From: Haematococcus lacustris
Lineage: Eukaryota > Chlorophyta > Chlorophyceae > Chlamydomonadales > Haematococcaceae
Reading direction: 5' to 3'
Assembly (NCBI GenBank): GCA_030144725.1
Contig: JASKMD010000006.1
Coordinates: 9,457,256-9,521,255 of the forward strand
Length of the DNA stretch: 64,000 nucleotides
Shown: piece by piece, positions 1-25,204 of the stretch
Position numbering within the stretch: position 1 is the stretch's first letter
Layout of the letters: the number at the start of each line of letters is the position of its first letter
Position numbers and translations under genes: made by a program
Notes under the pieces: model-generated
What the model was told of the DNA's origin: nothing
Database searches by the model: none
Seen by the model: the letters and a program-made list of their open reading frames with translations, nothing else

Positions 1-37
1 CCTGCTGGACCCTGTTTGCTGCGCCCCTCCCCTGCAG

Positions 38-14299
<14,262 letters not shown>

Positions 14300-15046
14300 A
14301 GTGTGACCCTCAGGCTTTTACTCGTTTATGATTACATGGGCGTGCCCTGACTGCATGAGAGGCACCATAGCGTAGAACAAGCACCCGCAGCTGGTCAGTC
14401 TGAGCAGGTGGTGCGCGTGGTCTCAGAGGCATGTCGCAAACTGTGACACTCATCAGAATGCAATGCCAGGAATTTTGTGACTTTCAGCTCGATGTCTAAT
14501 GTCATCAAGGCCGCAGGCTGTGTTCTCACTGGCCTGGCTAACTGCAAACCTGGGTAGGGGGAAGAGGCGCGGCCAGCCGGTCCCACTGACATGGACCCCA
14601 GCCTGGCGATCCAATCACAGCGTGGAAGGTAAAAGGTACCTGGGCCTGTCCTACTGCTAAAAGCCTGCCCTTGTTATCAAACGCCGCGTGGGGAGCAAAC
14701 AGGCACCTGGGCACTGAGCACTCCATAGACAAATGAAAGCGATCCAAACACCGCGAGGAAGGTAAAAGGGCAGAGGGCGAAAGTAAGAGGGCACCTGAGT
14801 ACTAAGCACTGTACCTGCAAGCTGCTTTCACGCTAGCTGCTTAAGTAGGCTAAGTAGCCAGCTATGGGTACAGGGAGGGGTTTTGGGGGGCAGTGTGGGG
14901 GATCAGGGGAAGGGATGGCGGCAGGGGAGGGAGGGGCGTAGACATCAGATGTAGACACCCGACTGCACAGCAATGCCAGGGGCAGGAGCAGGGGCAGGAG
15001 CAGCTTCTGCAGCCTTAGGTCAGATGCAGTTGGCGGCGGCAGACGT
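14300..15046. other. Spacer between the converging 3' ends of FAB1 and the SAYSvFN gene
   Basis: No exon recognised. It holds the 3' untranslated regions of two convergent genes and short G-rich stretches near 14870-14940. A short motif, GGTAAAAGG, recurs near 14628 and 14761. Confidence 0.6.
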
Positions 15047-17007
15047 TCAGATTTGACCGCGCCGGATCTGCTGGTCCACATCGTCCGCGTCCAGCTGGCC
15101 AGGCAGCCTCTCCACTCCCGGGTTGCAAATGCTGTAGGCCGAGACTTCGCCCTGCACGCAGGAAGGTGGGCGACGTGCATTGAGAGCCCTGGCGGCGTAA
15201 TAAGTCGAGCTATTGCCTTTTTTTATTAAGAGTGTTTAAGAAACATTTTTCATGATGACAGGCACAGCGTTGACGTGAGGTATGGCATAGGCAGGAGGGG
15301 GAGTGGGAGAGGGTTTGGGGGAGGGGTCAGGGGGAGCAGGTCCAGGGGGGTGGGTCAAGAGGGGCGGGTCACTGTGAAGGAGTCATAGGGGGGGGAGGGG
15401 TCAGGGAGAGGGGGTCAGAGGACAGTTTAGATGTGACAGCGGTTGTTTGTGGTGATCTGTAGGTTGAGCTGCCCCTCTGCCGGGCCTCCCTCACCTCCTT
15501 CTTCTGTCCCAGGTTGCTGACAATGGCCGTGATGATGCAGAGCAGGATGAACACTGGACCCAGCTGCAGCTTGGACGACACGAGGCAGCCCACGCAGAAC
15601 AGCTGCATGCAAAGGAGGACACATGCGGCCAAAACCCTGCAGACATCACTGCTAGGGCAGGGCGTATGATAGGGTAGGCTGGGGTTGGGTAAGTACTCGC
15701 TCACAAGCACACGGCTCAAATAAAGGCAGGTAGTCATTGGATAGGGTAGGTAGCATTTCAAAATATCAAACACATCTCTAAGGTGTAGGGCGACCACCGC
15801 GATTCACCCCTCACAGCCCTCACCCTCACACAAACATTGTTGACAGCCAGGTCACACAGCACCCCTAACTGCCACCTAGCTCCTGCAGTGATACACTCCC
15901 CCAGCCAGCACCGCCCCAAACTCACCACCAGCATGAGCATCCGCATGGGGCGTATCAAGATCACCCAGTCCACAGCCCACGGCGCCCAGCCCGCTCGCCG
16001 CGCCGCCTCTACCACTGCTCTCTCCCATGCAGGCGCCGTGGCGGGTAGCTGGGCCGGGGCGTCCTCTTCCTCCTCCCCCTCACCGCCCCCTCCGCCTCCA
16101 CCTGGCCAGCCGGCAGCCCCCTGGGGGTTGGACGAGGTGCCGGACTGCGCTGACAGCACAGCTGACACTAGGCGAGGTGACGGCGCCTTGCGGTTGGGGA
16201 CCACTAGCACTGTGTCTGCAAGCCAAGCGGCATGCAAGCATGGGTTCTCATGAATGGGTTGTGTGAAGCAGTGACTTTGCACAACCTCTGAGACCAAGAA
16301 AATGGAGGAGGCTGAGATCACAAGAGTGAGGGAAGGGGGAGTGGTGGGTTAAGGTGGAGGGTGCTCGGACATGGAGGGGTTTCATAGCATGGGCTATGGG
16401 CAGGAATCATGGCAGGGCTGGACCTCAAGGCCAGGGATGGCTTGTCAGGGTCAGGGTCAGGGTCAGGGTCAGGGTCAGGGTCAGGGTCAGGGTCAGGGTC
16501 AGGGTCAGGGTCAGGGTCAGGGTCAGGGTCAGGGTCAGGGTCAGGGTCAGGCACTCCCTGCCACCTACCTCTGTCTGACATCTTGACCATGCTGTCATCG
16601 CACGGGAGCGTGCTGCCCGCTCGCACCACCTTGAAGCTGCCAGTGGGGCGCCCCACAGCAGACCCTATCTCATCGTGAAGTTGCTGGGCCTGCAAGCAAA
16701 GGGTGCAACACAATTGGGCGCAACCTCACAAGACAGACAGGCTTATGTGGACCTTGACATCAACACTGGTAATGATAGTGATGACTGTGATTACTCTGCT
16801 GGTGATGGTGATGGTGATGGTGGTGATAGCAATGATGATGAGGGGAATGGCAGGCTAGGCGTTCTGGCAAAGTAGATGTTGTTAGTGGGTTTGCATCACT
16901 GGCCTGGTTTGCTTCAGCTGCAACATCTGCCCTACCGTGAGCACTGGCGCTAGCTGCAGCTCAACTCTAGGGGTACCGATGAGCTGCACATAGATTGTGT
17001 GGAGCAT
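15047..17007 (-). CDS. Ubiquitin-like plus SAYSvFN-domain membrane protein (SAYSD1-like)
   Basis: A complete 231-residue model from five exons: 17007-16936, 16689-16569, 16215-15926, 15602-15495 and 15151-15047. All phases close and the total is 696 bases including the stop. Residues 1-75 resemble a ubiquitin-like beta-grasp fold (strand, strand, helix, then FKVVRAGSTL and DTVLVVPN). A Gly/Glu-rich linker follows, then a helix with ILIRP, and a hydrophobic segment at about 162-190 (SSKLQLGPVFILLCIITAIV). The C-terminus carries SAYSICNPGVERLPG, the SAYSvFN signature with VF replaced by IC. SAYSD1-type proteins in animals sit in the ER membrane and help clear stalled translocons; that role is inferred here, not shown. 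The ATG at 17007 follows no visible splice acceptor and gives a natural first strand. Confidence 0.85.
16446..16552 (+). repeat. (GGGTCA)n hexamer array
   Basis: About 18 perfect hexamers in the intron 16216-16568 of the SAYSvFN gene. It encodes false Asp-Pro repeats on the minus strand. The unit differs from plant (TTTAGGG) and Chlamydomonas (TTTTAGGG) telomere repeats. Confidence 0.92.
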
Positions 17008-17763
17008 GTGATGGGGGTTCCGAAGCCCGGGCTGACGCGACTACACAGGTTGTTTCGCGAGACTTGCACTTTGGCTTACAACCCCCATGTTGGGCCAAGG
17101 CCCGGAACTCGAGGTAATTCGAGGAGTCGATAGAACGCGTGCATACTACCTTGTACTTCATATCCTGTGCGGCATGGTGCATGAACTTCTTCGCTATGTT
17201 GGACGGTGAATCACATGTGTGTGACCCATTGCAGGGGCCCTGACGACGGACATCGGCTCGCTGAAGAACAAGCCCCCACAGCCTTGCTGGCCAATGTCCC
17301 TTGTAGACCTGTCAGCTTGTAGACCTTGACGTGTTAGAGATTCGTAAAATATAGCAGCCCCCTGCACGGAACTCTCCACGTCCCTGCACTCTGGCTTACA
17401 CAGCCACTTCAGCCAACATAGAGCGACTGAAAAAACATAGATGCGCCATGAGCCCAGGACACCAGCACAGCTCCAGGGGCCGCCGCCTGCTCTCACCAAT
17501 GCCCTGCAGGCTCGGGACCACGTCGGTGTCCCTGCCCAGCCACCTACCCTGTGGCAGGGTTGAGAGCATGGGGCGGCAGGTCAGGCAGCCTCAGTTGCCT
17601 CAGGGCGGTGGGGTGCACCGTGCAGGCGGTGGGGTGTTGAGTCCAAGCCGTGAAGCTGCTGTCTGGGCTGCCTAGCTACGTGTGGGCCGTGGGAGGCTGC
17701 CTGAGGCCCACCTCCTCCTGGTTCTTGAAGCTGTTGCCTCAATACCTGGCCGAGTCGGGGCAG
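17008..17763. other. Spacer upstream of the SAYSvFN gene
   Basis: No exon recognised. At 17340-17390 a segment reading TATAGCAGCCCCCTGCACGG plus flanks is repeated at about 20645-20690, so part of this spacer is dispersed repeat. Confidence 0.5.
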
Positions 17764-19796
17764 CTATATGTTGATGAGGGCAGCCCCTGAAGCGTCACAT
17801 ACACTGCACACCACGAACCCCGTGGAGCTGCACCCCTGGCATGGCCTGGAGGCCAGCGAGAGCTGCGGTTTCCTCGCGAATGAGCTAGACCGCGGCGTCA
17901 CCGGCATCCTCACTACTTCGACCTCGTCCGCGGTGGCAGTGTCAGCGGCTGGCTGCGAGACGGGTTTTGCCCTTGCAGCGTCGGGCAGCTCATCCATTTG
18001 CAGCCAGCCTGCGGCCCAGCAGCTGCGATCCTTCAGAGAGTCGCGGTTTACCTGAGGAGAGGAAGGCAGCAGCAGGCAGGCACAGCCCCTGAGGTGCAGG
18101 ATCAGCCAAAGGCGAACCGCCTATCAGTGTATGCCATGTAGCGGTGGGTGATAATGATTGCCCGTACTGCCACTGGTATGCCTGGGCCTGACCTAGCGCA
18201 GTGGGCATCAGGCATGTGACTGAGGGCAGGCTATGACCCACGGCTGCAGCTGTCAGTGATGTCAGTACTGTCCCAGCTATGGGCCAGTTCGTCACAGCTG
18301 CCACAAAGCACTGTCCATGTTTGTCTCCATAGTCGCAATTCATGGTCGTGATCATGATCATGATCAGGGTGGCGGCACAGGCTCAGGCACACCAGTGGCA
18401 GCACTGGCCCACATGACCAAAGCTCCATGGTGTGGAGCCAGCTCAGGCCCAGGCATTCACACTAGCCCGCGCACCCAAAGCCCTTATAAGGATGGCCAGG
18501 TTGCTTGTTGGCTCGTGTCAGAAAGGAGGAGGTAGAAGCCCAAGGCCAAGTGTCAGCGGTGTGAGGGACAGCAGTGTGTGATGTGTTGAGAGGGCGATAG
18601 TGGAAGGGGTAAACATCCGCAAGCTGGACATCGCCCGGGCCGACACCCACCCATGGCGAGGCATCCATGCAAGACATGTTACGGTGTTCACCTGTGAGTA
18701 ATCCTGTGTACCCCTCATGGCTACAAACCCCATCCCTGGTGCTACATTCCCTCGTAAGACCACTGGGCCTCCCATTAACACCTGATGCTCGTCAGGCCAA
18801 CAAAACTCATTCAACAAGGAACAACATGTTTGCCTGTGGGTAATCTCACTCCGCTACTCCAACCACGTTGTAGCATCCTCGGACCTGATGCTCGTCAGGC
18901 TGACAGCCTACTAAGGCTGCTGGACATTGCGCCCAAGGCTGCCTGTCACCTAGCTGGATGGCTGTTTGCTAAACAACGAGTGGGTTTGGTCATCAATGTG
19001 ACTACCAAGGGCCAAGTTATACTTGAGGTTGTATCTCAGCCCCTGCAGCAGCCACCTCAAGGGCACCCACCCATAGCTGCGCTGTGGCATCGCATGACGC
19101 TTGCATGAGCAGGAAAACCAAGGTGGTGCGTCCGCCTTTGCGCTGCTGCATGACACGAAAGTGGCGCCAGCCCAGCGTAGACTGCATGGCGGTCCTGCAA
19201 AGAGGGCACCGACAAGCTTCCTTGACATTTGGGAGAGGGCTGAGGGGCAGAGGAAAAAGAGCGAAGGCTGAGGGGCAGAGGCTGAGGGGCGGAGGTTGAA
19301 GAGGCTGAAGCTAAGGGGCACAGGCTGAGGGGCCCAGGCCAAAGCCAGCTACAGCAGAGTGCTACCAGGCTCACAGGCCCAGCATTTAGCAGCACCCAGC
19401 CTGCGCCTCGCTGCCCTCTCCTCAAGACATGGCTAAGGGGATGGTTGAGGTCATGGCTGAAGGTCAAGGGTAAAGGTCATGGTGAAGGTCATTGCTGAGG
19501 TCACCTTCCCTCCCTCTTTGAGACTCCCTGGTATGAGCCTGCACCAGCCTGCACGCACCACTTGGTGTTCATCAGGTCCTTAGGGAGTGTGGTTGACTTG
19601 TTGTAGCCTGCCCGAGTGAGCTGGCCTGCTCCGCTGCAGGCTGGGCACAGCACCCTGCCGCTGCCTTGACACCTGGCGCACACACCCACACTGCGGCTGG
19701 CTGGAGGATTGTGGTCGGACTGTGGGGGGCTGGGGCTGGCGGATGGCTGGCTGGCTTGCAGGTGCGGCAAGCGAGTGGCCAGTGGTCGCGACTTGC
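17764..19796 (-). CDS. DnaJ-type Cys-rich zinc-finger protein, plant/algal family (5' end not found)
   Basis: Three exons fit: 19796-19559, 19194-19071 and 18051-17764 (stop TAG). All phases close (2 and 0). The first exon has two CxxCxGxG motifs (CARCQGSG, CPACSGAG), the zinc-binding module of DnaJ, BSD2 and related plastid thiol/chaperone factors. The centre, running from KWTAM through LGWRHF to CDATAQLWV and then VNRDSLKDRSCWAAGWLQ, matches by memory a conserved plant block of unknown function. The C-terminus has a second, degenerate pair (CQGCSSTG, CSVCDASG). Plastid location is likely for the family, but the transit peptide is not seen: the frame opens from an apparent acceptor at 19797, and the first exon would lie beyond the Fanzor-like remnant at 20019. 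The role is probably thiol- or zinc-dependent protein folding; this is inference. Confidence 0.75.
18785..18900 (-). repeat. Dispersed repeat R1, reverse copy
   Basis: On the minus strand this matches 45950-46065, including the stretch GAGATTACC...CAACATGTT...CTTGTTGAATGAG. It lies in the intron between the second and third zinc-finger-gene exons, so it is a transposed repeat and not coding. Confidence 0.75.
19225..19345 (+). repeat. GCTGAGGGGC-type minisatellite
   Basis: Irregular units of GAGGGGCAGAGGCTGAGGGG type, with a second copy at 20690-20765 that shares GAAGAGGCTGAAGCTAAGGG. Confidence 0.7.
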
Positions 19797-20018
19797 CTGC
19801 AGCTCAACGTCACCAAGCCAGGAACCCTCTTGGTGAATCTGGGTGAGCTCCTAGCTATGGACAACTGGGTGACATTGCAATGAGATGGAGTAGTTGAGAG
19901 CTGCTAACAATGATGAAAGAAATAATAATAAAAAGAAATGATAAAAAACAGCAAGGCCAAGATATATCCATGTATGCCATGTAATATAGTTGCCAATGTA
20001 AGTCGACTACACAGCGCG

Positions 20019-20426
20019 ATGAAGGGCAAGAAGCGCAAGGACAAGCCTGACGACCTCGGCTGGGTAGGCCCCGTATCGCCACAAGGGAGGGCGCTTAAGG
20101 AGAGACTGAAGGAGGCGGCCAAGTCGAGGCTCCAGATCGTCAAGTGCTATCTGAAGGGCTTCATCAGGTGGGTAGCTTCATCCGCATCCGGGTCCGGGCT
20201 GGCCCAGGCTACCCCTGGGAAGCTGGGCAAATGGGTGGACAGGGACTGCAACGCAGCCCTCATCCTCCAGCGGGCAGGGGAGAGCAAGTGGCGCCCACTG
20301 GAGCTGTGCAGGTGGCAACACCGAGCAAGGCTTCCTGCCCAGGGCAAGGAATACCAAGCACTGGGCTTCAAGAAGTTGCGAGAGCGAGCCCCCAAGGCCC
20401 AAGCCCAGCAGCCTGTAGCACAGTAG
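20019..20426 (+). CDS. Fanzor/TnpB-like transposon protein, internally shortened remnant
   Basis: The open frame runs from ATG 20019 to TAG 20426. The N-terminal third is a basic leader (MKGKKRKDKPDDLGWVGP, then ALKERLKEAAKSR). The C-terminal part carries GKWVDRDCNAALILQRAGES and WRPLELC, which fits the last RuvC acidic motif (D..NAA) of OrfB/TnpB-type nucleases and their eukaryotic Fanzor relatives. The middle, with the first two catalytic motifs, is missing, so it cannot be an active nuclease. The frame nevertheless stays open across the join. Assignment rests on motif memory of a family common in green algal genomes. A longer frame starts at 19938. Confidence 0.5.
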   Translation: MKGKKRKDKPDDLGWVGPVSPQGRALKERLKEAAKSRLQIVKCYLKGFIRWVASSASGSGLAQATPGKLGKWVDRDCNAALILQRAGESKWRPLELCRWQHRARLPAQGKEYQALGFKKLRERAPKAQAQQPVAQ

Positions 20427-20993
20427 CATGTGTGCACCGCATATGTGTGCCTACATCAGAGCATGTGTTTCATGCCATCATAGATTGCCCAGCCTTCGCA
20501 AGCGGGTTGGGGTAGTGAATCACGTAGTGGTACCGGATGCTTGCTGCATGCAAACAAACCGGATTACAGATAACACAGCCCCTGCCCTGTAGTAATTGTA
20601 AGAAAACAACTGTGCTGACAATGATCCTACGAGATAGATTCGTAAACTATAGCAGCCCCCTGCACGGAACTCCCCACGTCCCCACGTCAGAGGCTCAGAG
20701 GCACTCCCCACGTCAGAGGCTGAGGGGCGGAGGCTGAAGAGGCTGAAGCTAAGGGGCACAGGCCTAACCCTAACCGCAAGAAAATGTAAATAAGGTTTAC
20801 GGAACTGGTAGGAGAAAAAATGATCCTACATGAGGCTGGGAGCTGGTAATGCAACAAGGTGTGCAGGCATTGGTATTGAGCATGCTCTGAAGCTGCATGC
20901 TCTGGCACTGGAGTAAGCATGATGGTGAGGATGCAGGGGTGGATGCAGGCACACACCAGGGCCAGGGTGCCGCATTGAGGGAACTGGCTGAGC

Positions 20994-23536
20994 ATGGCTG
21001 CACGGCTGAGCCCATCGTCTTGGTCCAGCCGCGGCGACAGGTTGTTGGAATGTACTCCTCATAGATGTCTTGTGAGCATGACTGGTCGGTGTCCATGGTG
21101 GCATCGACTTGTGACTGGGCTGGCCCGACTGGAAACCCGTCGCTTGGCGTGCATCTCAGCGGTGGCTGCACGGGACAGTGCTGGTGGTTACGCTGGCGCT
21201 GCCCGCAACCAGTCCTTTCGCGCCTCACTTATATGAACCACTATCACGCCAAGCAGGCCCACGCATCAGGCTAGGGCGATGCGCCAAGCACTGCGGCGGG
21301 CTATCAGTAGGCAGGCCAGCTGCAGCTTAAGCTGCCTGACCACTCCAGCCTTGTTGGTCTCATCACCTTCTCCGCAGAATCACATCAATGCACAAGGAGC
21401 AGAGGCGACTCCATATGTTACTGTGTTGAAAATACACCCCTCCTTCTCATTACCTTCAGCTGCCTACTCCACACACCCTGCTCATGACAACAGGTGCACA
21501 TAATCCGGTCTTGAGCCGCTCCGTGCTGGCAGCTGAACGGCTATCTCCACTGCTATAATGAGACAGAAGCCAAGCTAGCAGGCACTCCAGCCTGGACAGA
21601 AAGCGACATGCACCAACATTTGCCCCACCCACTTCATGCCACCGGAACAGTGATCGTACTTTCGTTGCCTGTGCTTGCAGCCATGCAGGGCATGCGTCTG
21701 AGCAAGACTTCCACAAGCTTGCTGACACTACCCTGGACGAACTGCATGAGGTCATTGAGGTGTGGTGTGACAGCGCAATGCAAGGCTGCAGCACACACGC
21801 CGGCAGGGCTTCACACTGCTGTGATGGTTTGCATGCCACATGTCTGCATCTCCTGCCTACTTGTGGGTAGGAAAGGGAGGTGCAGCCATCACGTGCACCC
21901 TGTGCAAGGCCCGGCGATACTATATGTCATCAACATCAACATCATCATCATTTCATGGTTTTTGCCAACACACACACCAATTTGATTGCTTCGACATTGC
22001 CGCTCGCTATAGAGCTAGACCATAGAGCTAGTTCAGCACTGATGGTTTTGTGGTGCCGGCCTTCCTCGCCTACCATTCTACATGCACGCAATGTTTGAGA
22101 TGTTTGCTGCTGTCATCATGTTGTATGTGTGGCATGCTGCTGGCTGTGGTGTTGTCTTGCCATTGCATCGCACATGCTGCCATTGCCATGCACTGTGCAG
22201 GCCTACATCGAAGGCCTCAACCTGGATGACTCGGATGTGGAGTATTCAGTAAGGGGGCAGCTGCAGCAGGCAGCACGCCCATTGCGTTGTCAAACACCGC
22301 GCATGACTGCCTGCCGCACCCTCGCATAGCCTAACCTAGCAACCCAGAGCCGCGCACCCAGACCAAACATGCAGCTTGTTTAGGTTGCTTAATGTCCTTT
22401 ATGTGCTGTACCGTATCTCACGACTGTAGATGTTGATGCTTGCAAGCATTTGTCCCGCTCCTGCTTTAGATGAGGTGTTGTATGAGCACTCCATAAATCC
22501 TCCTGCTGCTGTCCTGCTATTGCTGCCACTGCTGCTGTCATCATGAACGTAGCCCATAGGTTGAGCTATCGAGCTACTGAGCACTATTGGGCAATACCCT
22601 CTCTGTTGCCACGACTGCATATGTCGATGTTTGTTTGCAAGCATATAATAAGTCCTGCTCCTGCTCTGAAGTTGTTATACATGAGCTACATGATACCGTA
22701 GTGATACGCCTTGTTGGTGATTTCACCAAATCAATTCGTCACCAAATTGTAAAGTGTTTGAGCATGGGATTTGGGTTTTCACCAACAAGGCGTATTACTA
22801 CAGTATATCCCCCTGTTGCCGTAGGTGTGATTGTTTGTTTGTAAACATCCAGTGTTACCTGCTGTTGCTGCCACTGCTACCGCCCTCATGCATGTAGCCT
22901 ATGAACTGAGCTGACGAGCGGGCGCCCTTCCTTATAATCAATAGTCACCTTGCAGTTGATGCCATTGCCTGCTGTCTTTGCTGCTGCGTCCACAGCAAGG
23001 AGTGCTGTCTGTCAAGTTGGGCAAGGCGGGCACCTATGTCCTAAATAAGCAAGCGCCCAACCGCCAAATCTGGCTCTCTTCACCGGTCAGGTCAGTTACT
23101 GCCTTGTCCTCCACCTCAGCATTGGCCCCACTGTTTGGCATTGAGTGGTTGCATTGCATCCCTTGACCAGGGCTTGTCGGCATCATTATCACAAGCTATA
23201 CAGCAAAGTTACCATGATACATGGAAAGGGATACCTGGTATCCCCCAGTGTCACGTAGTAAGTGACCAAGGAAGCAAATTTGACAAACGCGATTAGTGAC
23301 AGCATATGCAGTACACGGCTGTGTAGGATGGGTCACGTAATTTCCTGTGGCATTGACCGTGCCTGCTGCCCATAACCAAAAGTCTCAAATTGCTTTGCAG
23401 TGGGCCGCTGCGGTTTGACTGGGACTCACAGCGCCAGCAGTGGGTGTATCACCGTGACGGCCGGGAGCTGCTACCGCTGCTGGATGCTGAGTTGACCAAG
23501 CTGTGCGGTCAGTCGCCGCGCCTCACGCCGGCTTAG
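20994..23536 (+). CDS. FXN: Frataxin, mitochondrial Fe-S cluster assembly protein
   Basis: Frataxin binds iron and stimulates the mitochondrial cysteine desulfurase/scaffold complex. Exons 21681-21759, 22201-22248, 22996-23090 and 23401-23536 (stop TAG) join in phase. They give acidic helix 1 ([20 protein letters not shown]), the acidic strand [15 protein letters not shown], the hallmark [18 protein letters not shown] and the C-terminal helix [16 protein letters not shown] first exon is proposed at 20994-21148: its ATG opens 51 residues rich in Arg, Ser and Ala, typical of a mitochondrial presequence, and its end phase fits the next exon with donor GTGCAT. That would give 170 residues. The core is certain; the first exon is tentative. 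The intron 22249-22995 carries repeats and a foldback. Confidence 0.9.
22405..22680 (+). repeat. Decayed direct repeats in frataxin intron
   Basis: The segment around 22420-22475 (CGACTGTAGATGTTGATG, GCAAGCAT, CCGCTCCTGCT) recurs with changes at 22610-22665. A third, weaker copy lies around 22810-22880. Confidence 0.6.
22693..22806. mobile_element. Foldback/MITE-like inverted repeat in frataxin intron
   Basis: Arms 22693-22731 and 22769-22806 are imperfect inverted repeats of about 38 bases sharing TACGCCTTGTTGGTGA, around a 37-base centre. It could form a long hairpin. It lies inside an intron, and no coding capacity is seen. Confidence 0.7.
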
Positions 23537-24369
23537 TGTACGAGGTGCCTGCTGTGCGTATGACCCAACGTTGCCCGTCGTCCTGGCTTTACGTTCCGGT
23601 ATACACGTAGCCCGGACACTCTGATGAACATGAGTGAAACCCCATGTAACCCCTGGAATATTTGCACAGTTCTACTTCTGCCGTGTCACGTGGTGCTTGC
23701 AAGAAACGCGAAAGTAGGTTGTGACCAGGGCACCCCATGACAGCCCATTGAATGCGAGCGTGTCGAGCAAGGTTGCCCTCTTACTAAGAGTCTTAGCCCG
23801 TAACCGCGAACATTCATATCAAGGCCGCTCCTGCTCCGCCTTTCTGTGTGCTTCCGTTACTAGCTCAAGCTCCTATAGCCCTTGCTTACATACATCACCT
23901 TTGTAAGGGATTCAGTGTTTCATGGTTGGGTCGACCTCCTGCAGCTAGCTGTCGTCGCCACATGATTTACACTGGTCGGGCACGTACACCTACTCCTGGC
24001 CTGTACTTCTCCACTCAACCTGGGCCATTTCTCGTCCCCATCCATGCACGTGCCACCCCAAGCACCACCGCAATTCGACTGGCGCCAGCAAATCATCATC
24101 TCCATGGTCCCCATCACCACCCTTCCCCTTCCCCTCCCCCTGCCCCTGCCTCATTCTCCTCTCATCACGCTTGTAGTGTCAAGAACAAGTGAGCAGGGGC
24201 GCCCCCCCTTTGCTTGTCATGTCTAAATTAGTATGTCATCATGGTCTGTGTACTTAGCGCCGTGGACACCAGCTTGGGCTGCAAGCCTGGTGTGGTCGCT
24301 GTGTATTGAACCCAGGTGCTCTGGCAGGATTATAAAAAACAGCTTCTCCGCTGCCTCCCTTCACTCCAC
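23537..24369. other. Spacer between frataxin and the Coa1-like gene
   Basis: Convergent 3' ends. A TGTAA motif at 23645-23649 lies 109 bases after the frataxin stop. No exon recognised in the rest. Confidence 0.6.
23645..23649 (+). promoter_or_regulatory. Putative poly(A) signal TGTAA of frataxin
   Basis: TGTAA is the usual polyadenylation signal of green algae; this is the first clear copy after the frataxin stop. Confidence 0.5.
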
Positions 24370-25204
24370 TCACACCTCTGACATGCCACCACCTTCACCT
24401 GATGCCGCTGAGGTGCCAGTGGGCCTTGCCTTCTTGAACCACCCGAACCAGCGTGATCTGGCTGCCTGTGGAGACACCTCAGGCTTGGCTGCCTCCCTCC
24501 CTCCTTCCCCGACTGCAGCATCGCCGCCCTGGGCGGGTTCAACTGAAAAGGCGCTGCCTTGATGCATTGAAACCGGTGAAGTCTTGATTGGGGACTGGTG
24601 ATGTGGAGACTGGGCCAGGCCGCCTGACCCCCGCTCGCTGCCCCGGTGCATGCCAGGTCCTGCATTGTCCATGGAGGGCTGGAGGTCGGCGGCTGTGCTG
24701 TGGGGTGGGGGGCTGGGCAGCAGGCTCTGGGGCGAAACCATCCCCCCACCAGAGGGGAACATGGCAGTGCAGTCGAGGACAGACCAGGTGCCTGGGCCCA
24801 TCAGGTTGTACAGCGCATTGCTGGTGACTCCGTCTCTGCGGATGCCTCGCACTGTGACATCTGTGATCTGCTTGGTACCCTGCAACACATTAGTCTCACA
24901 TGCTTTACCTACTTACCTCAATACAACCACTTCCTGCTAGGTTTACCTTCAGAGAGAATTTGCACTGTGCCATCTTGCCGCCTGCTGAAAAGCCAATGCT
25001 GGAGTCATACCAGCTGCCCACAGAGAAAGGGTAGCCGATTTGTTCCTTTAGTGCGGTGTTGTCATTCGCCAGCGAAATGCCTTTGCTCCTGAGCGCCGTG
25101 AAGGTAGTGAGCTCGCCAAGAACATCGCCGACCCCCCAAAGTAGCACGCCACCTATGAACCCGACGGACGCGGATTTCAGTAAGGGTTTCCATTGGACTA
25201 CCAT
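24370..25204 (-). CDS. Coa1/TIM21-like inner-membrane assembly factor
   Basis: Two exons, 25204-24947 and 24879-24370, join in phase 0 through a GT-AG intron to give 255 residues. Near the N-terminus is one hydrophobic segment (SASVGFIGGVLLWGVGDV). Next comes a compact domain with LKEQIGYPFSVGSWYDSS, GKMAQCKFSLKGTK and a second block ending TWSVLDCTAMF. This layout resembles the Coa1 (cytochrome c oxidase assembly) family, single-pass proteins facing the mitochondrial intermembrane space. The last 120 residues are Gly/Ser/Pro-rich and end in a basic WFGWFKKAR patch, a long tail unusual for the family. The ATG follows an AG at about 25214, so an upstream 5' exon is possible. The family call is from motif shape only. 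Confidence 0.55.

Noticed and set aside
16354..16578. Possible internal telomere
   Set aside because: The unit is GGGTCA, not TTTAGGG or TTTTAGGG, and it sits within an intron of an ordinary gene.
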